DNA of 39,284 bases from positions 1 through 39,284 of IMG/VR virus record IMGVR_UViG_3300043449_000537. The stretch is one strand, 5' to 3'. The stretch's first letter is position 1; each line of letters opens with the position of its first letter. The notes beneath the pieces were generated by a model that did no database searches, had not been told where the DNA came from, and was given only the letters and a program-made list of their open reading frames with translations. This DNA is from a virus. Shown in pieces: positions 19,237 to 27,506 of this stretch. The position numbers and the translations under genes were made by a program.

Positions 19237-19307
19237 CAGACCCCCAAGGATTCGAACCTTGTACTTCCGCTTTGGAGACGGACGTGATGCCTTTTCACTA
19301 GGGACCT
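19237..19307 (-). tRNA. tRNA-Trp (anticodon CCA)
   Basis: 71 bases. Acceptor AGGTCCC/GGGGTCT with two G:U pairs, anticodon stem TCCGT/GCGGA with loop CTCCAAA, T-arm CAAGG/CCTTG, discriminator G as in bacterial tRNA-Trp. Confidence 0.92.
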
Positions 19308-19460
19308 AAATGTCAGCCGTGGGAAAGCCCGCTGACTGTAACTACCTATTTACTTCCGCAGAGCAATCTCCATCGTGCTGAATCACTTCGTATGATGCGG
19401 GTAAAAACATTTATCAGTAATCACCATCTTAGCACAAATTATTCAGATTTGCACCCAGAG
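19308..19460 (-). ncRNA. Candidate structured RNA C, between tRNA-Trp and tRNA-Arg
   Basis: 153 non-coding bases. The clearest element is a hairpin at 19312-19336, GTCAGC/GCTGAC with an inner GGG/CCC pair. On the minus strand it contains TGGAG and AAGTAAAT words similar to those of element A (GATAGTAAAT). Length and position match elements A and B. Confidence 0.4.
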
Positions 19461-19532
19461 CACCCCTGGCTGGAATCGAACCAGCGACCAACAGATTAGA
19501 AGTCTGTTGCTCTTCCGCTGAGCTACAGAGGT
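19461..19532 (-). tRNA. tRNA-Arg (anticodon TCT)
   Basis: 72 bases. Acceptor ACCTCTG/CAGGGGT, anticodon stem ACAGA/TCTGT with loop CTTCTAA, T-arm GCTGG/CCAGC. Reads AGA and AGG, common in AT-rich phage genes and often rare in the host. Confidence 0.95.
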
Positions 19533-19540
19533 ATTGCATA

Positions 19541-19569
19541 ATTATAGTATTAAATTGTAGTTTTGTCTA
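19541..19569 (-). promoter_or_regulatory. Promoter for the tRNA-Arg to tRNA-Leu cluster
   Basis: TAGACA (19569-19564), 17-base spacer, TATAAT (19546-19541) on the minus strand, nine bases before tRNA-Arg. It overlaps the stop of the SGNH gene. It would drive the five following tRNAs and RNA elements, and perhaps ahpC-ahpD. Confidence 0.75.
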
Positions 19570-20472
19570 GTATATTTTTAATAAATCTGCATAATGTGCG
19601 TGTGCATGAGATCCCATGTGCTCTTGAGGATCATCTCCTACATTAAAAAATCTTTGGTCTAAATCTTTAATTTTTTGATGACAATTTAAATAATCAATAT
19701 TATTATCCGCTATGCTACATACATAGCTGTCAAAGCCATAATCGTACCTTTTAAAATGAGAGTTTAATTCATTATGCCACGTAGCCCATTTAAAATCTAT
19801 ACCTGCCGCATTACAGTATGCTTCCATGTGCTTGATTGCAATTAGGTTAGACCTGAAAGACATTGCTGTAGGCATAATTTTTTCTACAGCTACTGGCATC
19901 TTTTCAAACTTAAGCATTGATCTGTCTGGATCGGATACCGTATTGATAAAATCTCCTACATTGCCTCTTGAGTTTTGAATAAAAACATTTTCATTAGAAG
20001 CTTTTATAAACTTAAATCTCAAGAAGTCTGGTACTAAAAACCTAATGTGTTTTGGATGACCAAACAAATCAAAATACTTAAATGCATCTTCCACCATAGC
20101 TATAGTGCTGTTACCAGGATATGCTAGATTGGAGTATGACATATTGTTTTTGCTTGCTAGCATGCTTGGCCAAGAGAGGCGCTCTGGGACTCCTATACCG
20201 AATGTCTGTGAACATCCAGAAACTAGTAGGTCAGCTTTATCAAGCTCTGGGCCACGATACCCAAATGAATTAACAGTATAGTCAACATTAAATTTACTTT
20301 TGTAAGTAAATTTCTTTTGTCTAACTCCCAAAGAAAGCTCTTCGACCATGTTTTGCTTTCTATGCTGATCATTAATTAAATTGTCATAAAGAAAGCTTTC
20401 TCCGTTGTCACCAGTAACAACTCCAAAAAAATCAAGAGGGTACTCTGACTTGTTCCACACTAGTCTTTTCAT
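19567..20472 (-). CDS. SGNH-like hydrolase/transferase
   Basis: 301 residues. Block I is LLVSGCSQTFGIGVP (nucleophile Ser ~88), preceded by NSFGYRGPE; a PGNS motif is near residue 119; the C-terminal MGSHAHAHYADL holds the block V His. SGNH proteins act as esterases or acyltransferases. It is a paralogue of the 22844-23881 protein (shared N-x2-G-(Y/F)-R-x-P-E, SGCS-x-T and GSH-x-H-x-HY segments). GGAG precedes the ATG. The classic block I Asp is replaced by Cys (GCS instead of GDS), as in some phage members. Confidence 0.7.
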   Translation of the reverse strand: MKRLVWNKSEYPLDFFGVVTGDNGESFLYDNLINDQHRKQNMVEELSLGVRQKKFTYKSKFNVDYTVNSFGYRGPELDKADLLVSGCSQTFGIGVPERLSWPSMLASKNNMSYSNLAYPGNSTIAMVEDAFKYFDLFGHPKHIRFLVPDFLRFKFIKASNENVFIQNSRGNVGDFINTVSDPDRSMLKFEKMPVAVEKIMPTAMSFRSNLIAIKHMEAYCNAAGIDFKWATWHNELNSHFKRYDYGFDSYVCSIADNNIDYLNCHQKIKDLDQRFFNVGDDPQEHMGSHAHAHYADLLKIY

Positions 20473-20485
20473 ATCTGCTCCATTG

Positions 20486-20559
20486 TGCGACAGCTCGGAC
20501 TTGAACCGAGGATTACCGAATTATGAGTTCGGGGCTTTAACCAACTAAGCTACTGTCGC
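20486..20559 (-). tRNA. tRNA with anticodon CAT (Met or Ile2)
   Basis: 74 bases. Acceptor GCGACAG/CTGTCGC, D-arm GCTTAGTTGGTTAAAGC, anticodon stem CCGAA/TTCGG with loop CTCATAA, T-arm CTCGG/CCGAG, discriminator A. It could be elongator Met, or Ile2 if C34 becomes lysidine. It stands alone with its own promoter between two SGNH genes. Confidence 0.92.
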
Positions 20560-20568
20560 CTAGTTAGT

Positions 20569-20597
20569 ATTATATCTATATCAATCGGAAACGTCAA
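20569..20597 (-). promoter_or_regulatory. Promoter for the tRNA at 20486-20559
   Basis: TTGACG (20597-20592), 17-base spacer, TATAAT (20574-20569) on the minus strand, nine bases before the tRNA 5' end. The -35 box lies in the end of the upstream SGNH gene. Confidence 0.85.
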
Positions 20598-21342
20598 TAG
20601 ATAAATCATTAGCAAGATAATTAACGATTGGCTCGTAATACTCTTGCTTCATGTGATCATTAAGCAAAATGTTTATTGGCTTCTTAGGCTGTTTATATGG
20701 CTCTATCATATCGTCACCTAGTATCTCTCTAGTATTGATTGGCTCTCTAAGTCCCCGCTCTAAGCATTGCTTTCTTAATTCTTCCACAAACAATAAGTGC
20801 TGCTCATGCCTTAATTCAAAATCAATATCTGGATCGCTTCTATTTTCTACCCAGCCGTTAGTTATAAAACAAATAAATTGTGGAAGAGGCTCCATAAAAA
20901 TAACCTCACACTTGTCAAACTTATTTAAAACATTATCTATATAAGTCTTGACAACTTCTGCAGCACCTAAATACCCAGGCAAATGCTTTTGCGGTAGCCA
21001 GTTTCTAATGTCTATATAGCCTAGCCAAGGCACAATTATGTTGCCTTCTTCATTCCAGGGATCAAGCAAAAATTTCTGAGTGCCGCTTGCAAAGTTTTCA
21101 AAATCAAAATTTAACGCTGACCTCCCAGGGTGGGAGGACATCCATAGCTTTAAGTCTTTATCCTGATGTATCTTTAGATAGTCTTTTAGCCATATATCTC
21201 TTCCTTCTTCTACTAAATGAGTTACATAGTTTTGCTCCGCATACTGGTACTGCAGCTTTCTATTTTTAAAAAAGAAAACGTCTGGTACGCAATTCCCAAT
21301 CTTAGATGTATGAGAGTCCCCAATTACTAATATCTTTTTCAT
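20581..21342 (-). CDS. SGNH-like protein with GDSH motif
   Basis: 253 residues. Block I is KKILVIGDSHTSKIG at the N-terminus (Ser9), with an SHPGRSALNFDFEN segment near 69, a VIFMEPLPQF strand, and a C-terminal LLNDHMKQEYY with the DH of block V. A second SGNH type, distinct from its two neighbours, and shorter. Possibly an acyl or sulfo-type transferase or an esterase on the same substrate as the carbamoyltransferase that precedes it by three bases. Confidence 0.7.
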   Translation of the reverse strand: MKKILVIGDSHTSKIGNCVPDVFFFKNRKLQYQYAEQNYVTHLVEEGRDIWLKDYLKIHQDKDLKLWMSSHPGRSALNFDFENFASGTQKFLLDPWNEEGNIIVPWLGYIDIRNWLPQKHLPGYLGAAEVVKTYIDNVLNKFDKCEVIFMEPLPQFICFITNGWVENRSDPDIDFELRHEQHLLFVEELRKQCLERGLREPINTREILGDDMIEPYKQPKKPINILLNDHMKQEYYEPIVNYLANDLSIDVSD

Positions 21343-21345
21343 ATT

Positions 21346-22770
21346 CTACCTAACTATCCTAGTGTTGTACATTCTTTCCCATGCTACCACATCAGACTCA
21401 TCATTAAGCAGTGGCTGCCCTTTTACATTCAAGCTGGTATTTAAAAGCATAGGTACTCCAGTCTGTAGATAAAATTTGTTTAGAACTCTCCAAAGACCCC
21501 TGTGCTGTTCCCTGTTAACTGTTTGAACTCTAGATGTACCATCTACGTGAACGACTGAAGGAACCTTGTCTGGCTGTAAACATCTTACAGTGTACTGCAT
21601 GTACGGACTTGCAAAATCCATATCAAACCATCTTGAAGCATGCTCTTCCATTACCACTGGGGCAAATGGTCTAAACATTTCTCTTTGCTTAATTGTATTA
21701 ACCTTATCTTTAATTGATGGATCTCTGGGGTCAGCAAGAATACTTCTATTGCCTAAAGCCCTTGGACCGTACTCTGCTCTTCCGTTTGCCACTGCAGCAA
21801 TTCCGTCTTTTAATACTAATTCTACAATTTTATCTATAGGGTATTCCCCGCCAAGGTCGTGGCCAAGGTATGGGCCTTCCCATTCAACGTGCTTTCCATA
21901 CAAGGCTGCGGCTGCTCCAAGCGAGCTTCCAGCGTCTCCTGGATTTGGCATGATCCAGACATCATCAAATATGCTCCATAGCATTGTATTGGCTGATGAG
22001 TTTAGAGCACATCCTCCCATGAAAACTAAATTATTTTTACCTGTAAGTTTCTTTGCCCATGTCATATACTCAAAAAGCCTACGCTCATAAACAAACTGAA
22101 CTGCTGCGGCAATATCAAACTTGTCTTCTTCTGATATTGGAGTGCCCCAATCTGATATTCCTTCGTGAAAGTTATACTTCTGGTAATTTATACTTGGGAA
22201 ATATGCTAGAACTTTTTGATAATATTTCCTGTAGTCACCGTATCCAGCCATGCCCATCAGAATATACTCTTCTTGATTTGGTCGCAAGCCTATAAGATCA
22301 GTAAATGCAGAATAAAATAGACCAAAACTAAGTGGATAGTTATCCTTATGGACCTGCTTTATTGATTCTCCTTCTCCCACCCATATAGTAGAAGTATTGT
22401 ATTCTCCAATGGCATCAAGCACTACAATTACAGCATCATAGAATTTACTTGTATAGTATCCTGCACAGGCATGAGAGTAGTGATGCTTGAATGATTTGCG
22501 TGGCGTATTCTTTATATCAAACCTTGGCTTCCAGTCACCGTAACCACCCTTTAAAAGCAGTCTGGAGGCCTTTAGAAGCGGTTTCTCGTAGTAGGCTATA
22601 GCATCAGGTCTACCATATGATAAAACATCACTAACTAAACTATCGTTTATATACCAATCATTTTTTATCTTGCTATATCTTTCAGCATGCCCAGCAAAAA
22701 TAACCTTGCCGTCTTCTATTAAAGACAAAGATGCATCATGGGAAGTTTCATTTATGCCTAATATTTTCAT
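21346..22770 (-). CDS. NodU/TobZ-family carbamoyltransferase
   Basis: 474 residues. The Kae1-like N-terminal domain begins KILGINETSHDASLSLIEDG and has the HHYSHACAGYY metal motif (residues ~95-105), a VVLDAIGE strand, an MGMAGYGDY loop and GGCALNSSANTML (residues ~255-267). The C-terminal domain has GRAEYGPRALGNRSILADPR. The family uses carbamoyl phosphate and ATP to carbamoylate hydroxyl groups of sugars or antibiotics. It is shorter than NodU or TobZ (about 560-600). The acceptor here could be a surface glycan, a nucleotide or DNA base, or a small molecule. Flanked on both sides by SGNH genes. Confidence 0.92.
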   Translation of the reverse strand: MKILGINETSHDASLSLIEDGKVIFAGHAERYSKIKNDWYINDSLVSDVLSYGRPDAIAYYEKPLLKASRLLLKGGYGDWKPRFDIKNTPRKSFKHHYSHACAGYYTSKFYDAVIVVLDAIGEYNTSTIWVGEGESIKQVHKDNYPLSFGLFYSAFTDLIGLRPNQEEYILMGMAGYGDYRKYYQKVLAYFPSINYQKYNFHEGISDWGTPISEEDKFDIAAAVQFVYERRLFEYMTWAKKLTGKNNLVFMGGCALNSSANTMLWSIFDDVWIMPNPGDAGSSLGAAAALYGKHVEWEGPYLGHDLGGEYPIDKIVELVLKDGIAAVANGRAEYGPRALGNRSILADPRDPSIKDKVNTIKQREMFRPFAPVVMEEHASRWFDMDFASPYMQYTVRCLQPDKVPSVVHVDGTSRVQTVNREQHRGLWRVLNKFYLQTGVPMLLNTSLNVKGQPLLNDESDVVAWERMYNTRIVR

Positions 22771-22843
22771 TAGTAGATAAATCTATTCTTTTTCTTTTTC
22801 TTAAACTTTTTTAAGAACTTATATATATAATATCTTAATGCTA

Positions 22844-23881
22844 TCAATTTAATCCCCCACCCATATGCTTTAAAAATGTTTCATAGTAATGAATATGTCT
22901 ATGCGATCCAAAATGTGCGTGGTGCATTCCAAGAGATCTATCGTTAGCTAGATGGAAAGTGTCTGAATTAGAATACTCTATATGACACTCTAATGGGGTC
23001 TTTCCATAGTCTCCCTCATGCACCGAAACATCAAAAATATTATCAACTCCAGAATTTGGATCGTACAGCCAGTTATTTGCATCCATGCTTATATACTCTT
23101 TAAAAAATTGATCATTTTTTACCTTATGAATAATACGTTCTGTTCCTGAATCCCAAGTGCTCCATATAAATTTTATACCTGTGGCTTCACAATATTGTGA
23201 TAGCATGTTTATAAATTGAGAAGAATACATGTGAGACATCTCCTGTGTTATAACTTCATCTGCTATCAATGGTCGCTTAAAATAATCCTTTGATGATTGG
23301 TTAGGGTCAATTGTGGCTGTGTTCTTAGACATAAAGTTTAAGTACTCATTTGTTCTCTCGTCTTGCCCACCATCCTTGGCCCACTCAAAAGTTTCTTTAT
23401 TGTAAGATCTATAGTAGACAGCCGTTCCAAGCATTTTGTTATTGTTATAAGATAGGAATCGATTAAAGTCTGGAAAAAGAGCCACTATTGTTTTAGGCTT
23501 TCCATACTCTTTAATGTATGCAAATATTTTTAAAACTTGTCCTGTCACGCTATCCCCATGCATTGCTACAGAAGAATACGATCCTCCAAGTTTAGATGCC
23601 AGCTTTTCGTGCCACAGATCCTCCAGGTCTAGCCCCCATCCGTAAGTAACTGAGCATCCTGAAAACAAAAAGTCTGGATTTTCAATAGGTTCTGGAGATC
23701 TAAATCCATTTCTATTCATAGATATATACTTATCATCTTTCAATATAGTCCATGGCATTTTTCTAAGCTTTGGGTTTAAATTATAATAAATGCTAGGTAT
23801 TAAAACATGGCTGTAATCTATATTATCTGTAGATTTACCATCAACAACTGCATCTGTCAGATCCTTATGCGGATATTTCAT
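22844..23881 (-). CDS. SGNH-like hydrolase/transferase
   Basis: 345 residues. FLFSGCSVTYGWGL (residues ~69-82) is block I, preceded by NRNGFRSPE; SVAMHGDSVTGQ is near 108; GSHRHIHYYETF near the end carries the block V His. Longer paralogue of the 19567-20472 protein. First gene of the modification cassette after the terminase; its ATG lies inside the preceding zinc gene's end. Likely acts on a common substrate with the carbamoyltransferase. Confidence 0.7.
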   Translation of the reverse strand: MKYPHKDLTDAVVDGKSTDNIDYSHVLIPSIYYNLNPKLRKMPWTILKDDKYISMNRNGFRSPEPIENPDFLFSGCSVTYGWGLDLEDLWHEKLASKLGGSYSSVAMHGDSVTGQVLKIFAYIKEYGKPKTIVALFPDFNRFLSYNNNKMLGTAVYYRSYNKETFEWAKDGGQDERTNEYLNFMSKNTATIDPNQSSKDYFKRPLIADEVITQEMSHMYSSQFINMLSQYCEATGIKFIWSTWDSGTERIIHKVKNDQFFKEYISMDANNWLYDPNSGVDNIFDVSVHEGDYGKTPLECHIEYSNSDTFHLANDRSLGMHHAHFGSHRHIHYYETFLKHMGGGLN

Positions 23882-24110
23882 TTTTTAATATTGACTCTTC
23901 TACTATTTGCTGAACATACTCAGAAAAATGTTTTCTTATTGCACCCATTGGTCTTGATCCAAATGAGTCCCATATTCTTTTGTATTCAATTATATTTTGA
24001 AGTGTTGTTGGGCATACAACTATTCCATTGTATGACTTCATTGTTGTTGGTAAAGGCACATGCTTGCTGCAACATTTGCATTGCTTTGCCATCTCTTGAT
24101 ATTCGCTCAT
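23865..24110 (-). CDS. Zinc-knuckle protein, 81 aa
   Basis: CKCC (residues 11-14) is followed by one later Cys near residue 33 (VVCPTT), so a full zinc site is not certain; the remainder is helical. ATGA overlap with the large terminase stop. No family recognised. Confidence 0.65.
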   Translation of the reverse strand: MSEYQEMAKQCKCCSKHVPLPTTMKSYNGIVVCPTTLQNIIEYKRIWDSFGSRPMGAIRKHFSEYVQQIVEESILKNEISA

Positions 24111-25909
24111 ATTATTTGCATCCTGTCCATTGCGTCTTTTAAATGTTCTGGCATTCTGGGTGCCCTAATCATATTATATCTTGATGTTTCCCCATCTGCA
24201 TCTGTTTTGAAATCATCATCATAGCTCATTGATTCATATGTATGAACATTAATCTCATTATTCATATCTGGTCTGGTTCTACTAATTGCGTTAAATATAG
24301 ATCCGCATACAGCATCAGCTAAGTCTTTCGATCCTTTTCTAGGGTGGTCAACTTTGTCTCTCATAATTTTAAGCTGAAGCAATTCATCAATAAGCAATGG
24401 AATGTGTGGCCCATTTAATCTTTCTTCTAAAACAACCATGGCCATATCATCGTAGTGCTTTTTTGCTACAGACAATATCTCTGTATTAATTCCATACTGT
24501 TTTAGCTGCTGCATCATGTCATGAGAGTTCCATCGGTCAAATGTACAAACACCAATATCAAACCCACGAGTTTTTAACGATAAGATATAATCTTTAACTT
24601 CTGTAAAGTCAACAGATTTGTCTGGTGTAGGAGTCCAGTATCTGACTGCGTCTACTACAACTATAGGTGCAGGCTGAGAGTATTCATTGGTTACTCTAAC
24701 ATTTACCCATCTATCAACATGCGCTAGAGCTACTGCACAATGGTCATGCTTTTGAGCTAAGTCTACGTGAATAAAATATTTTCTTTCAGCCTCTGGCTTA
24801 AACCATTCTTCTAGTCTTCCAAAATTATCTACAGCAAGGTGCGCTACATTGAATGCCTTTTCAACCTTTTCTCTTGATTTAAAGAATGCGTCAACCATCT
24901 CTGGTGGCATACATGCAAATCTTCCTAGAGCATCAAGCATGTCCTTATAAAATTCAACTCTAAAATCTTCTATCTTTTTAGTAGGATTTACTTCCCATGT
25001 AGGTCTTTTTAGGGCATATGTCTTTGGGTAAAGGTAAGATATGATGTGATCTTCTTCCCATTCAACTGTTATCTCGTTAGCCTCTATACCGTCTGGAAGG
25101 TCTTCATCCATCTTTAAAAGCTTTGATCTTACAATAGTTTCTTTTTCTCCAATTACTGACTCATAAAATTTTTGAATTGGATCGTTCTTAAATCTAGGGA
25201 ATGAAAGCAAAATAACTTTTCCAAAGTCAGGGAAACGTGACATAACTGATGCACGGTACATGTCATATATAGCGTCAGCTGTTTTTGCTTGGTCATGACC
25301 TGTAGTATTTTCTTGTGCAAATCCTGAGATCTCATCAAGAATAACTGCAATAACGTTATAGCCTTCCCAAGCCTCTCTTTGTGAGTGGCCAGAGTGGACT
25401 GTGATTGCTTTATCAAACTTCATTTCTGAAGCTTTTGCTTCATACTTTCCTATAAACCAGGGCGACCTGTCGACTCTTGTTTTGAATCCCTTAAAGAAAA
25501 CATTGCTTGCTTGCTGTGCGTTAATAGCAATGTTAAGGATATCAATTGAGTCCCCAGGAGGTTTGCCATAGTATGATGCTGGGTCTTTTAAACAAAGCAA
25601 AAGATAAACCATATAGGCAACAGAAATTGTAGAAGAGTAATCTTTTCCAGAACCCTTACCTAGCTGAGCAATTACTTCGTTACATGTTTGCTTAAATCTT
25701 CTCTTTCCCTCTTCTTCTCCATAAAGCTTTATAAGTGTTGACTCTTTATATATCTGAGAAGATTTTTCTATAAGCTCATACTGATGAACTGACAGAGGTG
25801 GTAGGCCTAAATAGTCTGGGCTTGTAACGAATGTTGGTAGATCTACTGGCTTTTCTTCAAACTCTTCACCATCTAGAATATCGATTAGGTCAGAAAAATC
25901 AAATGACAT
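24107..25909 (-). CDS. terL: Terminase large subunit
   Basis: 600 residues. The ATPase has a Walker A-like GKGSGKD (residues 84-90), Walker B VIAVILDE (to Glu193), and a SFPRFKNDP coupling segment. The RNase H-like nuclease has FIHVDLAQKHD (~385), VCTFDRW (~460) and KDLADAVCG (~550), with the metal-binding Asp residues. It packages phage DNA into proheads. The portal gene, usually next, is absent; a zinc protein and the SGNH cassette follow. Starts within the oxygenase end (11-base overlap). Confidence 0.93.
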   Translation of the reverse strand: MSFDFSDLIDILDGEEFEEKPVDLPTFVTSPDYLGLPPLSVHQYELIEKSSQIYKESTLIKLYGEEEGKRRFKQTCNEVIAQLGKGSGKDYSSTISVAYMVYLLLCLKDPASYYGKPPGDSIDILNIAINAQQASNVFFKGFKTRVDRSPWFIGKYEAKASEMKFDKAITVHSGHSQREAWEGYNVIAVILDEISGFAQENTTGHDQAKTADAIYDMYRASVMSRFPDFGKVILLSFPRFKNDPIQKFYESVIGEKETIVRSKLLKMDEDLPDGIEANEITVEWEEDHIISYLYPKTYALKRPTWEVNPTKKIEDFRVEFYKDMLDALGRFACMPPEMVDAFFKSREKVEKAFNVAHLAVDNFGRLEEWFKPEAERKYFIHVDLAQKHDHCAVALAHVDRWVNVRVTNEYSQPAPIVVVDAVRYWTPTPDKSVDFTEVKDYILSLKTRGFDIGVCTFDRWNSHDMMQQLKQYGINTEILSVAKKHYDDMAMVVLEERLNGPHIPLLIDELLQLKIMRDKVDHPRKGSKDLADAVCGSIFNAISRTRPDMNNEINVHTYESMSYDDDFKTDADGETSRYNMIRAPRMPEHLKDAMDRMQII

Positions 25910-26477
25910 TTTTAGCCACCTTAACCTCTTTTGCTACACTTGAAGTGTATGTATATCTTACGCCAGATGTGACTGGTCTTGTGCCATGTGTGCAATGTTT
26001 TTCTGCACTGTGTATCACAAGGTCACCCTTTGATGGCTTATACTCAACACCTTGTTCTGGATAGTATATCTCTCCACCACCAAAATCGTTTAAATAAACA
26101 ACAATTCCATACATAGGATATAGATCTAAATCAAACTCTTCGCCATCTTTGTATCTATTAAATCTATCTATCACATCTTCATACACATTTGCATCGTGAT
26201 GTGGCTCATATTTTGCACCTTCTGAAAGACGAATTACTTGACACCCCATTGCAACTTTTAGATCCTCTGGAACAATCTTTCTAATCTTGCCTGGAACTGG
26301 TCTTAAGTAATAAGTTTTTTCAGCAATATAAACTTGCTCATTAGAAGTCTTCCACTTATCTTCAGTTAAACTGCTAGCAAATTTAGTATAGTCATCACAC
26401 TCTTCTTCTGTTAAGAAGTTTTTATAGACGTAGATGTCTTTTCCAATTTCAATTAGGTCTGGATTATTAAACAACAT
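25899..26477 (-). CDS. 2-oxoglutarate/Fe(II) oxygenase between the terminase genes
   Basis: 192 residues from ATG 26477 (a TTG four codons upstream is possible). Fe ligands: HHD in YEPHHDANV (residues ~99-107) and His in KHCTHGTRPV (~167-176); Arg in SGVRYTYTSS binds 2-oxoglutarate. VVYLNDFGGGEIYYPEQG is the P4H signature. Close relative of the 14467-15054 protein. It overlaps both terminase genes, so it is made with them. An attractive guess is that it modifies a packaging or virion protein. Confidence 0.9.
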   Translation of the reverse strand: MLFNNPDLIEIGKDIYVYKNFLTEEECDDYTKFASSLTEDKWKTSNEQVYIAEKTYYLRPVPGKIRKIVPEDLKVAMGCQVIRLSEGAKYEPHHDANVYEDVIDRFNRYKDGEEFDLDLYPMYGIVVYLNDFGGGEIYYPEQGVEYKPSKGDLVIHSAEKHCTHGTRPVTSGVRYTYTSSVAKEVKVAKNVI

Positions 26478-27003
26478 CTGCTTCTTCAATGACTATTGAT
26501 TCTACTATGCCAGTGATTTGTGAGAGTCTTTTTGCAACATCCATCTTGCACTTTGGGCATGATGCAGTTACTTCCTTCAGTATACCAACCAGGACTTCTT
26601 GCTTTCTTTCTGTTTCCGCAATCTGTGATGCTATTTGTGTGTTCTCTAAGACACCTACAGATTGAAGCATTGCAATTCTTTTAGTCTCTATATCTGCTAT
26701 AAGCTTTAAAGCCCCCGCCTTTACATTTAGCTGGCCCTGAGTATCTGCATCTTCTACTGTTTTCCAAGCTTCTTTGATCAGCATAGCGTAGTGCTGGTCA
26801 GCTCCAGATATAGCTTCTCTAGCACGATCACGGATGTTGTTGTCATTATGGACTACAGATTTCCACTCTTCAAGAAACTCTAGGACTTCTTTCCTTGAGA
26901 ATCCTGTAAGGGTGGCAATTTGAGTTGCTGAATTACCCTTTAAAAGTTCTTCAACAACCCTATTCATGCGGTCAAAATGTACTGCTGGCTCTATTTCGCT
27001 CAT
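26467..27003 (-). CDS. terS: Probable terminase small subunit
   Basis: 178 residues. A helix-turn-helix is near residues 17-45 (NSATQIATLTGFSRKEVLEF), followed by long helices (residues ~55-140) suited to ring assembly, and a CPKC pair near 152 that may bind zinc. Position two genes before terL supports the call. TerS recognises the packaging site and loads TerL. Sequence alone is not diagnostic. The gene has a leaderless promoter. Confidence 0.72.
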   Translation of the reverse strand: MSEIEPAVHFDRMNRVVEELLKGNSATQIATLTGFSRKEVLEFLEEWKSVVHNDNNIRDRAREAISGADQHYAMLIKEAWKTVEDADTQGQLNVKAGALKLIADIETKRIAMLQSVGVLENTQIASQIAETERKQEVLVGILKEVTASCPKCKMDVAKRLSQITGIVESIVIEEADVV

Positions 27004-27009
27004 AGAACT

Positions 27010-27038
27010 ATTATACTTCTAGTCGACTGAAATAGCAA
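27010..27038 (-). promoter_or_regulatory. Leaderless promoter for the terminase operon
   Basis: TTGCTA (27038-27033), 17-base spacer, TATAAT (27015-27010) on the minus strand, then six bases to ATG at 27003. Confidence 0.7.
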
Positions 27039-27363
27039 CCTGAGACATAGCAATACGCAATAAGATTAAATATCCAATTAGATCATCAATATCGTTGTCA
27101 CCAGCAAACCCTTGTGAGTTTCTAATTCGGTTTAGCTTATCATCAATTCTAACCTTAAGTTGCTCTACTGAATCTGACTTTGCAAATAAGCGCATTGGGT
27201 TTAAAGCTGAGTCTCCATAGGAAACATTCTTTTTAATTAGCATCTCTGCAACCTCTAAGCACTCCCTAATGATCTTTTGGCCAGACGGGGCATCCGTTGC
27301 AATTAATTGTAGGTCTGTTACCCAAGCCTGGTATCCGCCACTCTTATTAGGATAATCTGTCAT
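27019..27363 (-). CDS. Nmad1/DUF1599-like protein
   Basis: 114 residues from ATG 27363, which overlaps the stop of the small HTH gene (ATGA). An all-helical protein with a LIKKNVSYGDSALNP motif (residues ~46-60), a KVRIDDKLNRI helix and DNDIDDLIGYLILL, matching DUF1599 (nucleotide modification associated domain 1). The fold relates to MazG-like NTP pyrophosphatases. The family is often found near DNA-modification genes in phages; its exact reaction is unknown. Confidence 0.7.
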   Translation of the reverse strand: MTDYPNKSGGYQAWVTDLQLIATDAPSGQKIIRECLEVAEMLIKKNVSYGDSALNPMRLFAKSDSVEQLKVRIDDKLNRIRNSQGFAGDNDIDDLIGYLILLRIAMSQVAISVD

Positions 27364-27506
27364 TTTTTTCTTAGCAATCCAAACTCTTGTAAATATCTCT
27401 GTATAGTCATAGCAGAGACACCGCACTCTTTACCTATTTCAGTTACTGTTTTTTTCTGTACAATATACCTTCTGTACAGCCACTCTTTGCTTTGATAGAA
27501 CTTCAT
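27360..27506 (-). CDS. Small helix-turn-helix protein, 48 aa
   Basis: 48 residues that look like a single HTH: KEWLYRRYIVQKKTVTEIGK for helices 1-2 and ECGVSAMTIQRYLQEFGLLR for the turn and recognition helix. Such short modules resemble the DNA-binding tail of homing endonucleases. ATGA overlaps at both ends (with the RuvC-like and Nmad1 genes) strongly support that it is translated. It may be a DNA-binding regulator or a leftover of a larger enzyme. Confidence 0.75.
   Translation of the reverse strand: MKFYQSKEWLYRRYIVQKKTVTEIGKECGVSAMTIQRYLQEFGLLRKK

Noticed and set aside
21566-22090. 174-codon plus-strand frame
   Set aside because: Antisense to the carbamoyltransferase, whose motifs are unmistakable.
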